Origin: Algorimicrobium sp002414705
GTDB taxonomy: Bacteria > Bacteroidota > Bacteroidia > Flavobacteriales > Flavobacteriaceae
Length of the DNA stretch: 64,000 nt
NCBI GenBank assembly: GCA_963972425.1
Contig: CAXAUF010000010.1
Span: 3,846-67,845 of the forward strand
Reading direction: 5' to 3'
Below, in pieces: positions 24,576 to 34,043 of the stretch. Under the pieces are notes generated by a model, which was not told the DNA's origin, did not search any database, and saw nothing but the letters and a program-made list of their open reading frames with translations. The stretch's first letter is position 1. Each line of letters starts with the position of its first letter. The position numbers and the translations under genes are program-made.

Positions 24576-25649
24576 ATGAAATTATTTTTAATCTCAAATA
24601 TGTATCCATCTGCAGCAGATTCTTTATTTGGAGTTTTTGTTCAAAACTTTAAAAATGAATTAGAAAAACAAGGTGCTACATTTAGTAAATTAAGTTTAAT
24701 AAAAGGAAAATCTAGTTCAATCTTTAAAAAACTATCAAGTTATATAAATCATTATTACAGTTGTATTAATAATTATGCATCCAATGATTATGATTTAATA
24801 TATGTACATTATTTAACGCATCACATTCCTATATTATCACTCTTTAATTTAAACAAAAAGAAGGTGGTAATAAACTCTCATGGAAGTGATATTATTGGTT
24901 TACAAAATTCCCCTTTTTTAAATTTTTTTGCTAAACGGATTTTAAAAAAAGTACATTTGATAGTTGTTCCTACAAGTTATTTTAAAGCAAAAATTATAGA
25001 TTATTATCCTTTTTTAGATTCAAACAAAATCTATGTTTCACCATCAGCAGGAATAGAAGCTCATAAATTTTATTCAAAACAACAAAAAACATTTACCAGT
25101 AAAACCCTTTCATTAGGTTTCATTTCTCGTTTTATAGAAGAAAAAGGTTGGAAAACATACTTGCAGGCATTAGTTGAACTAAAAGAAGCGGAGATTCCTT
25201 TCAAGGCAGTAATGGCTGGGAAAGGTCCAGACGAAAGTCAGATTTTAGAATTTATTGAAGAAAATGAATTGAGCACAAATCTCAATTATTTAGGATTGGT
25301 TAAACAAGACGAATTAATTGATATTTATAATGATTTAGACCTCTATATTTTTCCAACTTATAGAGAAGCTGAAAGTTTAGGATTAACAGGTTTAGAAGCC
25401 ATGTCCTGTGGTGCTGCAGTAGTATCATGCAATGTTTCTGGACCAACAACATATGTTGAAAATAATATAAATGGTTATTTATTCCCACCTAAAGACACCA
25501 CAGAGCTCGTAAAAATCATAAAGCACTATTATAAACTCAACTCTAATGAAAAAGAAAAAATGTCACTTGCGGCCTTAGAGACTGCTAAACAATATGAAAG
25601 TAAACGTGTCAATAAAAAACTGTATGAAAAACTTATTCAAACGTTGTAA
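24576..25649 (+). CDS. Glycosyltransferase family 4
   Basis: This is a 357-residue GT-B enzyme. The N-terminus MKLFLISNMYPSAADSLFG is typical of family 4. INSHGSDIIGLQ near residue 105 lies in the acceptor domain. The donor domain has LGFISRFIEEKGW, AGKGPDESQI and the conserved F-P-T-x-R-E-A-E-S-L-G-L-T-G-L-E-A-M-S-C-G region with the E-x7-E motif near residue 265. It should add a hexose to the lipid-linked repeat unit on the cytoplasmic side. It is alone on the plus strand between two long minus-strand gene groups, and ends five bases from a decayed flippase fragment. The sugar donor is unknown. Confidence 0.9.
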   Translation: MKLFLISNMYPSAADSLFGVFVQNFKNELEKQGATFSKLSLIKGKSSSIFKKLSSYINHYYSCINNYASNDYDLIYVHYLTHHIPILSLFNLNKKKVVINSHGSDIIGLQNSPFLNFFAKRILKKVHLIVVPTSYFKAKIIDYYPFLDSNKIYVSPSAGIEAHKFYSKQQKTFTSKTLSLGFISRFIEEKGWKTYLQALVELKEAEIPFKAVMAGKGPDESQILEFIEENELSTNLNYLGLVKQDELIDIYNDLDLYIFPTYREAESLGLTGLEAMSCGAAVVSCNVSGPTTYVENNINGYLFPPKDTTELVKIIKHYYKLNSNEKEKMSLAALETAKQYESKRVNKKLYEKLIQTL

Positions 25650-25653
25650 AATA

Positions 25654-25926
25654 TCATTTATATATATTCTTTCTTATATAAATAACACTCACCAGATTCC
25701 AAAAATCTAAACTAACTGACGTTGCAATAGCAACACCATTGACACCATAATTATTAACTAAAACCAAGTTTAGAGAAATGTTAATTAGTAAAGCTATAAA
25801 AAGTATGTTTTGAAAAGCTTTCTGGCTGCGTGTCATTTGTAGAATAGACCCAACAGGACCACAAACTGCATTGAACATTGGCCTACACATAAAATGATCA
25901 ATGCTTTTTTCCTAGCTTAAAATTTT
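25654..25926 (-). pseudogene. 3' remnant of a Wzx-type flippase gene
   Basis: The readable part (78 codons, 25654-25890) encodes FNAVCGPVGSILQMT and the following helices, and matches the last 75 or so residues of the intact flippase at 28542-29822 almost residue for residue. DNA similarity continues upstream to about 25926, but a one-base deletion (CAATGTTC against CAACTGTTC) breaks the frame at 25879-25885 and a second indel follows near 25911. Beyond 25926 the match ends. It is therefore a truncated, frameshifted copy, probably left by replacement of an older flippase region. No start signal or function is expected. Confidence 0.8.
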
Positions 25927-25956
25927 AAGCATTTTTGAATTACGTTTTCTGAACAA

Positions 25957-28463
25957 TTAATTCTTTATTAGTTTTAAATTGATTTTTGAATCATTCATTA
26001 TCAATTGAATAATATATAATCCATTTGGAAGATTAGTGGCATTTATATATAATTGATCTTCTAATTCTTCAATAGAAACTAAGCCATTTAGATGCTTACC
26101 AAGCATATCATAAATATCAATTTTATAATTGCTATTAAAATTCATGCCTTTTACTTCAACAATATTTCTAGTAGGGTTTGGAGAAAGAAATATATTACTA
26201 GTATCTAATTCATACTCTTCAGTCCCCAGAGTAATTTGATTATAATTATACATGGATTCGCCATATTCGTTATAAGACTTTATTCTAAAGCGATATTCTA
26301 CATTTGACAGTAAATTATTAGCAATTGTTAAACTATAACTTGTTAAATCTTTATCGGCCAAAATGTGAAATTCTTCTCCAGTGTTTTCATTTTCTAAAAT
26401 AAATCCTTTGATACAGGGAGGGTTTGTTGCTTCCCAATTAAACAATATAGAATCAACAGTATTATCTAATACTTGACTATCAAAGTTTAACACCATATCT
26501 GGGTTTGTACATCTTTCAAAAAATGCTGTAATCTCAAGATTCTCTTCAGGTATCGTATAAAAATCCTCATTTAAAACTTCGGACCAATGACTTAATCTAT
26601 ATATGGCATTTTCTCCGTCAATAATCTGAAAATCAGGAGAGCCTATTTCCAATATTAAATTCTCTACAAAAACCTTTGTTGTTGGTGTTTCATAGCTTGG
26701 ACCATCTATATTTACTTGAAGACTTTCAGGTGAGGTTAAAAACGTAACTTCTGTTGTTTTAGGGAAAATCTCAACAGATTCTTCAGTTATTTGACCAAAA
26801 TTATCTCTTACCTTTACGATAAACCTAAACCAAACATTTGAAGACGTCTCGCCTGCATCTGGAATTGTATAGTATCCACTTCTCACGCCTGATGCCACTG
26901 AAGGTCCATCATGTATGTGATCATTATGAAGAAATTCAACAAACCACTCGAAATTTTCTGACGAAATCTCACCATCAACTATATCTGTTGCGGAGGCTTC
27001 AAAGTATATTGTTTCACCTGCTTGATATAGACTAGTACTTAAAGGATAGCTCAAGGTTACATCAGCAGGTGCATCATAAGGGACAACTGTTAAATAAAAG
27101 AAATCACTCCATGCTTCGCCAAAGTTATTAAATACCCTTACTTGATATTCACCTTCATAACCCGAATGTGTTCCGCCAAAACTATAAACATTAGAATTGG
27201 GTCCATTATTAAGTCTATTTCCATCTCTAAACCATTCATAATTTAAAGTTTCAGCCCCTGCTGCTCTTAACTCAAATCTAGTACGCTCCCCATCCATAGT
27301 AACTGTATCTTCCGGAGATTGAAGCACTATGGGCTCATTACCTTCATAATAATCAATTTTATAAAAAACATTATATATACGACTAAAGTAATAGAAGTAA
27401 CCATCTGGACTCAATTTTAGGTATACGCCTCCTCTTGGGATATCTGTGCCAAATGTTTCCCTAGTATCAGATAAATCATGTATATGATCATGCCCATCGA
27501 ATTCCGGCGTAATTGTATTAATCCATTGTTTATTAAAATCTATAAAAAAGTATTTATTTACATATTCTTGTGGATACATAGGAGTAATTGTTTCATAAAA
27601 TGCGCCACCAGTTAGTGCGTCACCTGCCATTCCCTGTTCTCCAAAATGTGGATAAGCATAAGTTGGTTCATCGTATACTGAAGTAGAAGTAGTATTTAGA
27701 CCCTCTTCGATAGGCCACCCAAAATTTCGATTACTTTGACTAGCATCATTAATTTCTTCCCATTCATCTTTTCCAACATCATTAATAAATATCGTACTAG
27801 ATTCTCTATGAATATTCATTGTATAAGGATTTCTAAGGCCAATCCCCCAAAATAACTCTTGTACACCACCTTCTCCGTAATACGGATTGTCGGTTGGAAC
27901 ACTACCATCTTTATGAATACGCAAAACTTTACCATGAGTAGTATTCATGTCTTGCGCATTAGTTGGAGTACTATTATCACCTGTTGTTGTGAATAAATAG
28001 CCATTATTATCAATTACAATAGCACCACCTGTATGCCAAATAGCAGTTAATGGACTTAAATCTATTAGAATTTGTTCTGAATCTAAATCTATTGTTGAAT
28101 TTAAAAATTCAAATCTAGAAACCCTATTGTGAGTTGAGTCCTCTGTGGTATAAGTAACGTAAATATATGGTGAAGTTGGATAATCTGGATCAACTTGTAT
28201 CCCAACTAATCCTCTGTCTCCTGATGTTACAGTAATTGTTGGAATTCTTACAATTGGTCTTCTATTAAATCATTATTTTGAATTAAATAAACATAACCAC
28301 TTTGATTAGCGAGCAAAGCCGTGTCTTCATCTATAAATGTAAAGCAACTAATATTTTCTAATTCATCTGTCACTTCAACAAGTGAGAATCCCACAGGTAA
28401 ATTTTGAGCTGTAGTGACATTAAAAAAAAGTATAACTAAAAAACTGCTAATAATGAATCTCAT
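25957..28463 (-). pseudogene. Secreted PQQ-type sugar dehydrogenase with type IX sorting domain, frameshifted
   Basis: Two frames make one protein of about 835 residues. The first (28463 down to 28248) has a signal peptide ending in VTTAQ and the start of a beta-propeller. The second continues as PIVRIPTITV and runs to 25957. One missing C near 28256 (GACC for an expected GACCC) separates them. The propeller has WHTGGAI, LFTTTGDN, GKVLRIHKDG, GLRNPYTMN and NDVGKDEWEEIN, as in soluble PQQ glucose/sorbosone dehydrogenases. Ig-like and FN3-like domains follow. The last 75 residues (FLSPNPTRN, GLYIIQL) form a type IX sorting domain, so it would be a PorW-dependent secreted enzyme. As read, only a 71-residue peptide is made. 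A sequencing error is possible. Confidence 0.8.
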
Positions 28464-28500
28464 GTTTTAATAAATTTTCCGTTAATATATTGAAATCTTA

Positions 28501-28508
28501 CAAATATA
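28501..28508 (-). promoter_or_regulatory. -7 box of the sugar dehydrogenase gene
   Basis: TATATTTG on the minus strand is an exact TAnnTTTG match, 37 bases before the start codon at 28463. No good -33 TTG is seen. It suggests the dehydrogenase gene is transcribed separately from the flippase gene upstream. Confidence 0.45.
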
Positions 28509-28541
28509 ATTTAACTTTTATTATTAACCATTTTTTTTGAG

Positions 28542-29822
28542 TTAAAACACGGTTTTACGAATATAAATATAACTTGTAATGTTCCAAAAGGCTAAACTTA
28601 TTGCTGTTGCAGTAGCAACTCCATTTATTCCATGTTTCTCAACTAATAATATATTTAAAGTTATATTAATTATTAAGGCAATAAATAGAATGTTTTGAAA
28701 TACTTTTTGTCTTCCAGTCATTTGTAGAATAGAACCAACAGGTCCGCATACTGCATTGAACAGTTGGCCAACGCATAAAATGATTAATGCTGTCGAGCCT
28801 AACTTAAAATCTTCACCAAAAAACCTTAAAATAATGTCTTTAAATAATATAATTACAATAACGACCAACAATGAAATTATTAAATTAACTATTGTAGAGA
28901 ATTTAACCAACTTTTTAAATAAAGCCATATCATTATCATGGAAAGCAGATGATAGTTTAGGCGCTAAAATAGAATCAATAGCTTGAAAAGTAAAGCTGGT
29001 CACTGCAGCAATCTTTAAAACGACACTATAAACTCCTACAACACTACTCTCTCTATAAATACCTAAAATAATAGTATCAGACCATCCCAAAAACACAATC
29101 ATGGATGCAGAAAAAAGCATAGGTAAAGACTTTAAAACAAAGCCTTTCGATTTATAATTTGTGTGTTTTGAGAGTGGAAATAAATATTTATAAATATAAA
29201 TAATCGAAATCAAAAATAACACAAATATACCTAGCGTATGAGCTATAATACTGGTTACTGGCGTTGATTCATAAATTAAAATAAATACACCTAAAAAAAG
29301 CAATGAAAAAACAAAACGACCACCATTAAACAAAAAAGAATACAACGCATTTTTTTTTAACCCTCTAAATACTCCTGCATTTAAAAGAATAAATGTAAAG
29401 AACATAACACAAGGTGCCGTCCATTTTAAAAATATACTTAATTCTGGATCATTAAAAACATAATTACTAATTTCATCTGAAAACACGAAAATTATGGTGG
29501 ATACAATACATGTTAAGCCTAAAACAAATGGAACTATTTTAAAATAGATGCCTTTTGCATTATCATAATTATTTTTAATTGCAAAAATTTTCACAAAATG
29601 GGTATCAACTCCCAATCTGCAGAACAAAGCACCAATAATCATAAATGAAAAACTTAAGGCTAAACGACCTTGTGTTTCAGCGCCATAAAGTTTTACGGTA
29701 TAAAAAATAAATACATATCCCGCTAAAAATCCTAGTACTCTAATAAGCAAAGCAACAAGACCCTTTTTCATTAGCTCAGAAAGGTCTTGGTTACTTATAG
29801 CTTTTTGTATTTTTGATATCAA
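28542..29822 (-). CDS. Oligosaccharide flippase (Wzx-like, polysaccharide transport family)
   Basis: This is a 426-residue membrane protein with about twelve helices, the MOP/PST fold of Wzx flippases. The N-terminus SELMKKGLVALLIRVLGFLAGY and the later GWSDTIILGIYRESSVVGVYSV are characteristic. It should move the undecaprenyl-linked repeat unit across the inner membrane. The start is TTG at 29822. The first ATG is at codon 18 and would remove the conserved lead-in, so TTG is preferred. A broken copy of its 3' end lies at 25654-25926. It follows the SGNH-like gene by 27 bases and is probably the last gene of the long operon that begins with cysQ. Confidence 0.9.
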   Translation of the reverse strand: MISKIQKAISNQDLSELMKKGLVALLIRVLGFLAGYVFIFYTVKLYGAETQGRLALSFSFMIIGALFCRLGVDTHFVKIFAIKNNYDNAKGIYFKIVPFVLGLTCIVSTIIFVFSDEISNYVFNDPELSIFLKWTAPCVMFFTFILLNAGVFRGLKKNALYSFLFNGGRFVFSLLFLGVFILIYESTPVTSIIAHTLGIFVLFLISIIYIYKYLFPLSKHTNYKSKGFVLKSLPMLFSASMIVFLGWSDTIILGIYRESSVVGVYSVVLKIAAVTSFTFQAIDSILAPKLSSAFHDNDMALFKKLVKFSTIVNLIISLLVVIVIILFKDIILRFFGEDFKLGSTALIILCVGQLFNAVCGPVGSILQMTGRQKVFQNILFIALIINITLNILLVEKHGINGVATATAISLAFWNITSYIYIRKTVF

Positions 29823-29849
29823 TTGAGAATGGTATTTAATCGGTTATTT

Positions 29850-31238
29850 TTATAAATTGGTTACCCAAATAGGTTGACCTATAACACCTTGATATTTATC
29901 TTTATTATATAAAAACAATTTAATTTTTTCGAACTCTTTGATTTGTGTATTTATTTGCAGTAAAATTTCATTCTCTTTTGTTTCCTCTAATAAAACATTA
30001 TGTAAATCAAAATCATTACCTTTTTGCTTACTTCTATCACTAATTAAATTTTTAAAGCTCTCTTCTGGATAAATATGTACTCCTAACCTATATTTTTTCA
30101 ACTCCTTTTTGGAAGTTGAAGAATCAAAAACAATTTTAATATCGAAACCATTTTTTTTCTTAATAACATTATAACTACTAATACTTATTAAATCATTTAG
30201 TCTATAAGATTTGGATTTTGCTTGATAAAGTATTTCATTAAATTTACTAATATTCTTTTCTTTAAAATCAAGTTTATCTAAATCAAAATTTAATAAAATT
30301 TTCTTTTCTATAATATTAGCAAAATGAGTTGATACTTTTTTTGCCCCTCTATTATTTAGGTGAGTAGGATCCTTAAAATCTTCTTTAGATAAAGATAATT
30401 CATCCCAATAATTATTGTAATCTAGAAATGGGATATTAATACTTTTTAGATATTTTGCAATTAAATCTTGATATAATAAATATTTATCACTAAAATTAAT
30501 ATTAAATGAAGGTGCGCTACAAAAAATTAATGGAATATCAGACTCTTTAAATTTACATATAATATCATCTATTATAGCTTTTTCAACATTTGATAAATTC
30601 TTTAAATTCTTTTTACTTTTCTTATTATAATTATCTTGCTCTTTCTTGTACTTATTAAATACCTCATCATTAAATGTATTATTTGAAGTATAAAACCCAT
30701 TGTGAAAATATTTTTTATTTATAATATACTCTTTATTAAAGTTAGGCTCTTTCCAAGCATTATGATTTCTAATGGTTGGAAACATATTAGGAATATTTTT
30801 AACCCCATAAATAGAAATAAATCCTTTAACTTTAGACCAAGATAAACCTAAATTATCAAAGGTCTCATATTGTAAATTTTTAGGGTTTTCATTAAGAACT
30901 GTTTCCAAGCTCATTGAAAAGATGTCTACAATAGCTAGTTTTATATTTTCATTATTTAGTACCATGTCAATGACAGGTTCTGTAGCTCTTAATCTTTGAG
31001 CTGAAGCTCCAAAATTAAAAGTATACAAGCCGGTTATAGAGTCAAACACTTTAGGATTATATGTAGAATATGCATGAGAACTCCCAAAAATTGCTATTTC
31101 AACATTACCTTTTACTTGTTCATAAACACCATTAGTATATGAACTTTGTGTGTTTTGTTTAAAAAAAGGATCCGTAAAACTTAAAGTGACTAAAACAAGA
31201 ATTAAAATGATACTGCTATTTATAATAAATTTTTTCAT
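29850..31238 (-). CDS. SGNH-hydrolase-like membrane-anchored protein partnered with MBOAT (AlgJ/DltD-like)
   Basis: This is a 462-residue protein with an N-terminal signal anchor (about residues 5-23) and a periplasmic body. An SGNH-like active site can be proposed: GSSHAYSTYNP near residue 52 gives the nucleophile Ser, and DPTHLNNRGAKK near residue 292 gives the Asp and His. The gene directly follows an MBOAT acyltransferase gene, the arrangement of AlgI-AlgJ/AlgX and DltB-DltD, where MBOAT passes an acyl group across the membrane and the SGNH partner places it on the polysaccharide. It is thus a probable O-acyltransferase or accessory hydrolase for the surface glycan. The C-terminal 150 residues are of unknown fold. 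Confidence 0.7.
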   Translation of the reverse strand: MKKFIINSSIILILVLVTLSFTDPFFKQNTQSSYTNGVYEQVKGNVEIAIFGSSHAYSTYNPKVFDSITGLYTFNFGASAQRLRATEPVIDMVLNNENIKLAIVDIFSMSLETVLNENPKNLQYETFDNLGLSWSKVKGFISIYGVKNIPNMFPTIRNHNAWKEPNFNKEYIINKKYFHNGFYTSNNTFNDEVFNKYKKEQDNYNKKSKKNLKNLSNVEKAIIDDIICKFKESDIPLIFCSAPSFNINFSDKYLLYQDLIAKYLKSINIPFLDYNNYWDELSLSKEDFKDPTHLNNRGAKKVSTHFANIIEKKILLNFDLDKLDFKEKNISKFNEILYQAKSKSYRLNDLISISSYNVIKKKNGFDIKIVFDSSTSKKELKKYRLGVHIYPEESFKNLISDRSKQKGNDFDLHNVLLEETKENEILLQINTQIKEFEKIKLFLYNKDKYQGVIGQPIWVTNL

Positions 31239-31241
31239 ATT

Positions 31242-31583
31242 CTAAAATTGAAAATAAATAAATTCTGAAACACTATTTTCCCCATAAACACCGAAAATTA
31301 ATATGATAAAAATAATAGTTAGGTAAATACCATATCGAAAAATCACCCCTTGTTTATTTAAAGCAGAAATTACACGTTGTTTTTTATGATAATAATCAAA
31401 ACATATTAAACAAACAATCGATAAAATTGCAATTATAATTTCTACTTGCCCTAAACCTAATTCTATAATTTTATGCTCATTTTTAGTACTCGTAAAATTA
31501 CTTATTACATATAACGCATCTTTAAAACTATTTGCCCTAAAAAACACCCAAGCAAAGCAAACAGTAACAAATGTAATTGTCAT
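31242..31583 (-). CDS. C-terminal fragment of MBOAT O-acyltransferase (out of frame)
   Basis: This is a 113-residue membrane segment beginning TFVTVCFAWVFFRANSF, the characteristic stretch of the last third of AlgI-type MBOAT proteins, followed by two further helices. Its frame is one base off from the upstream MBOAT part, with an overlap of four bases (ATGA). Adding one T to the run of seven T residues at the junction would fuse the two parts into one protein reading NIFF-MTITFVTV. A separately translated product is possible because of the overlapping ATG, but it is more likely the tail of a split gene. Four bases separate it from the SGNH-like gene. Confidence 0.75.
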   Translation of the reverse strand: MTITFVTVCFAWVFFRANSFKDALYVISNFTSTKNEHKIIELGLGQVEIIIAILSIVCLICFDYYHKKQRVISALNKQGVIFRYGIYLTIIFIILIFGVYGENSVSEFIYFQF

Positions 31584-32698
31584 AAAAAAATGTTAGACCC
31601 AGCGCTATTAAGATTAAAATTAATAGTTTTCAAAAATCCATGAAGCTTTGGTTTGAACGCTTTTTCAAGAACAATAATTAATCCGTGAATTGCTCCCCAA
31701 ATAACAAATGTAATGGCCGCTCCATGCCATAGACCGCTTACAAAGAACACTATAAAAAGATTTGCATACGTTCTATATGTTCCTTTACGGCTTCCACCTA
31801 AAGGGATATACACATAATCTCTAAACCATGTTGATAGTGAGATATGCCAACGTCTCCAAAACTCTGTTATGGATTTTGAAAAATAAGGACTATCAAAATT
31901 CTTCATTAAATCAAAGCCCATAGTCCTAGCTAATCCAATTGCAATATCAGAATAACCTGAAAAATCACAATAAATTTGGAAAGCAAAAAATACAGTTGCA
32001 ATAATTAAATCTAAACCACCATGATCCGTTGGATTATTATAAACCTGATTAACTAGAATAGCCAAACGGTCTGCAATTACCATTTTTTTAAACAACCCAA
32101 AAGCTACAAGTAATAAGCCCGACTTTACTTGCTTGTAATTAAACTTATATGTTTTATAAAATTGTGGTAATAAATGAGAAGCGCGTTCTATTGGTCCAGC
32201 TACAAGTTGAGGGAAAAATGCAACAAACGTAAAAAATGACAACGCATCTTTTGTTGGTTTTAATTGCTTTCTATAAATATCAATAGTGTAACTTAAGGTT
32301 TGAAACGTGTAAAAACTAATACCAACAGGAAGTATAATATTTAAGGTTGATATTTCTAAATTCTCTCCAAAAAGTTTAAAGGAAGATACAAACGTATCAA
32401 TGAAAAAGTTCGTATATTTAAAATAGACTAAAAACCCCAAGTTTACGAGTAAACTAACTAACAATAGTCGTTTTCTTTTCGCTTTTCCTTCTGTTTCATA
32501 GAGTTTCTTACCAACGTAGTAATCAACAAAAGAACTAAATGCTATTAAAAATAGAAAACGCCAATCCCACCAACCATAAAAGAAATAACTAGCAACTAAT
32601 AAAAATATATTTCTTAATTTCAGGTTATCTGAAACAAGCCAATATAAAACAAAAAATATAGGAAAAAAGACAGCAAAATCAATAGAGTTAAATAGCAT
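31580..32698 (-). CDS. MBOAT family O-acyltransferase, N-terminal and catalytic part (AlgI-like)
   Basis: These 372 residues carry about nine membrane helices and the catalytic core of the MBOAT family. SKSITEFWRRWHISLSTWF (near 275) and FVSGLWHGAAITFVIWGAI (near 325) contain the conserved residues, including the active-site histidine of LWHG. AlgI-type proteins acetylate exopolysaccharides in the periplasm with a partner such as AlgJ, here the SGNH-like protein downstream. The frame ends prematurely at TGA (31580-31582) just after a seven-base T run, and the last third of the protein is encoded in the next frame. Whether the truncated protein works is unknown. It starts with ATG at 32698, 16 bases from cysN. 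Confidence 0.88.
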   Translation of the reverse strand: MLFNSIDFAVFFPIFFVLYWLVSDNLKLRNIFLLVASYFFYGWWDWRFLFLIAFSSFVDYYVGKKLYETEGKAKRKRLLLVSLLVNLGFLVYFKYTNFFIDTFVSSFKLFGENLEISTLNIILPVGISFYTFQTLSYTIDIYRKQLKPTKDALSFFTFVAFFPQLVAGPIERASHLLPQFYKTYKFNYKQVKSGLLLVAFGLFKKMVIADRLAILVNQVYNNPTDHGGLDLIIATVFFAFQIYCDFSGYSDIAIGLARTMGFDLMKNFDSPYFSKSITEFWRRWHISLSTWFRDYVYIPLGGSRKGTYRTYANLFIVFFVSGLWHGAAITFVIWGAIHGLIIVLEKAFKPKLHGFLKTINFNLNSAGSNIFL

Positions 32699-32714
32699 CG
32701 TTTTTTCTATTTAT

Positions 32715-33968
32715 TTAAACAATCATTCCTGCTGCAACAGTTTCATTGGTGGCATCGTCTACCAATATAATACTTCCAGTTGTTCTATTTTCCCTATATG
32801 AATCGACCATCAACGGTTTTGTGGTTCTAATTTTCACTTTAGCAATATCGTTCATATTCAGTTCAGGATTGTCCGAAATCCGATCTAAGGTATTTATATC
32901 ATATTTATAAATAACCTCTTTTATCATGGCTGTTTGTTCGTTAGATGTGTGTCTAATAGAATATTTAGAACGTGGTTTTGCTGAATCATTATTTAACCAA
33001 CATAACATAACTTCAATATCCTGGGATGGTTCAGGTTTGTTGTTAGAACGTACAATCATATCACCACGACTAATGTCAATATCATCTTCCAATGTAATGG
33101 AAACAGACATGGAAGCAAAGGCTTCTTCTAATTCTTTATCGAGTGTATCAATAGATTTAATTTTAGACGTAAATCCAGATGGTAAAACCGTAATATCATC
33201 TCCTTTTCTAAAAATTCCACTTGCTACGCGACCTGCATATCCTCTATAATCTATAAACCCTTCGCTTTGAGGTCTTAAAACGGTTTGAACTGGAAAACGA
33301 GCATCTACTTTATTAATATCGCTACTAATGTGCATGGTTTCTAATGTATGCAACATTGGTGCGCCTTGATACCAGGACATATTTTCAGATTTATTTACTA
33401 CATTATCACCTAATAAAGCAGACATAGGAATAAAACGAACATCGGTAACCAATAATTTAGATGCAATTTCTTCAAATTCTGAAACAATAGTATTGTAAAC
33501 ATCTTCTGAAAAATCTACTAGATCCATTTTATTAACACAAACAATAATATGTGGTATTTGTAATAAAGAAGCAATAAATGCATGTCTTTTAGTTTGCTCA
33601 ATTACACCATGTCTAGCATCAATTAATATAGTGGCAACATTAGCAGTAGATGCACCTGTTACCATATTCCGAGTATATTGAATATGACCTGGTGTATCTG
33701 CAATTATAAATTTACGCTTTGGAGTTGTGAAATATCTGTAGGCAACATCAATAGTAATACCTTGTTCACGTTCATCACGTAAACCATCCGTAAAAAGCGC
33801 TAAATCTACGCCTTCATGCCCTTTCTTTCTGCTAGTATTTTCAATAGCCTTTAATTGGTCTTCAAAAATAGATTTTGAATCGTATAATAAACGACCAATT
33901 AACGTGCTTTTCCCATCATCAACGCTACCTGCTGTAGTAAAACGTAATAATTGATTGTTATCTATCAT
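32715..33968 (-). CDS. cysN: Sulfate adenylyltransferase subunit 1 (GTPase)
   Basis: This is the GTP-binding subunit of ATP sulfurylase. The P-loop is AGSVDDGKSTLIGRLL (residues 12-27 with the ATG at 33968), then DTPGHIQYTRNM and NKMD for GTP binding, and two beta-barrel domains with ARFPVQTVLRPQ. With CysD it makes adenosine phosphosulfate from ATP and sulfate, driven by GTP hydrolysis. The ATG at 33968 (MIDNNQLLRF) is preferred over an upstream start at 34034, because the extra 22 residues are not conserved and the intervening DNA contains a hairpin. It is a standalone CysN of about 417 residues with no CysC fusion at its C-terminus. The separate cysC gene lies upstream. Confidence 0.93.
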   Translation of the reverse strand: MIDNNQLLRFTTAGSVDDGKSTLIGRLLYDSKSIFEDQLKAIENTSRKKGHEGVDLALFTDGLRDEREQGITIDVAYRYFTTPKRKFIIADTPGHIQYTRNMVTGASTANVATILIDARHGVIEQTKRHAFIASLLQIPHIIVCVNKMDLVDFSEDVYNTIVSEFEEIASKLLVTDVRFIPMSALLGDNVVNKSENMSWYQGAPMLHTLETMHISSDINKVDARFPVQTVLRPQSEGFIDYRGYAGRVASGIFRKGDDITVLPSGFTSKIKSIDTLDKELEEAFASMSVSITLEDDIDISRGDMIVRSNNKPEPSQDIEVMLCWLNNDSAKPRSKYSIRHTSNEQTAMIKEVIYKYDINTLDRISDNPELNMNDIAKVKIRTTKPLMVDSYRENRTTGSIILVDDATNETVAAGMIV

Positions 33969-33993
33969 GTTTTGTATTTGAATTTTTAAAATG

Positions 33994-34014
33994 ACCTTTA
34001 GCTTCGCTAAAGGT
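33994..34014. other. Inverted repeat between cysD and cysN
   Basis: ACCTTTAGC-TTC-GCTAAAGGT is a perfect 9-bp stem with a 3-base loop, lying between the cysD stop and the preferred cysN start. No T-run follows on the minus strand, so it is not an obvious terminator. It could adjust the cysD/cysN ratio by protecting or pausing the message, or be a protein-binding dyad. Confidence 0.7.
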
Positions 34015-34043
34015 TGAATTTTGAAATTTAACAATTAAAATTT

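Noticed and set aside
25655..25684. AT-rich inverted repeat at the end of the GT4 gene as terminator
   Set aside because: The stem consists only of A-T pairs and no T-run follows. It overlaps the flippase remnant and may be chance in AT-rich DNA.
25651..32700. Insertion sequence or phage causing the broken genes
   Set aside because: No transposase, integrase or terminal inverted repeats were seen. The damage is by small indels and by a partial gene duplicate.
32715..34034. CysN with a 22-residue N-terminal extension
   Set aside because: The extension is not conserved and the DNA there contains an inverted repeat; the ATG at 33968 gives the standard N-terminus.
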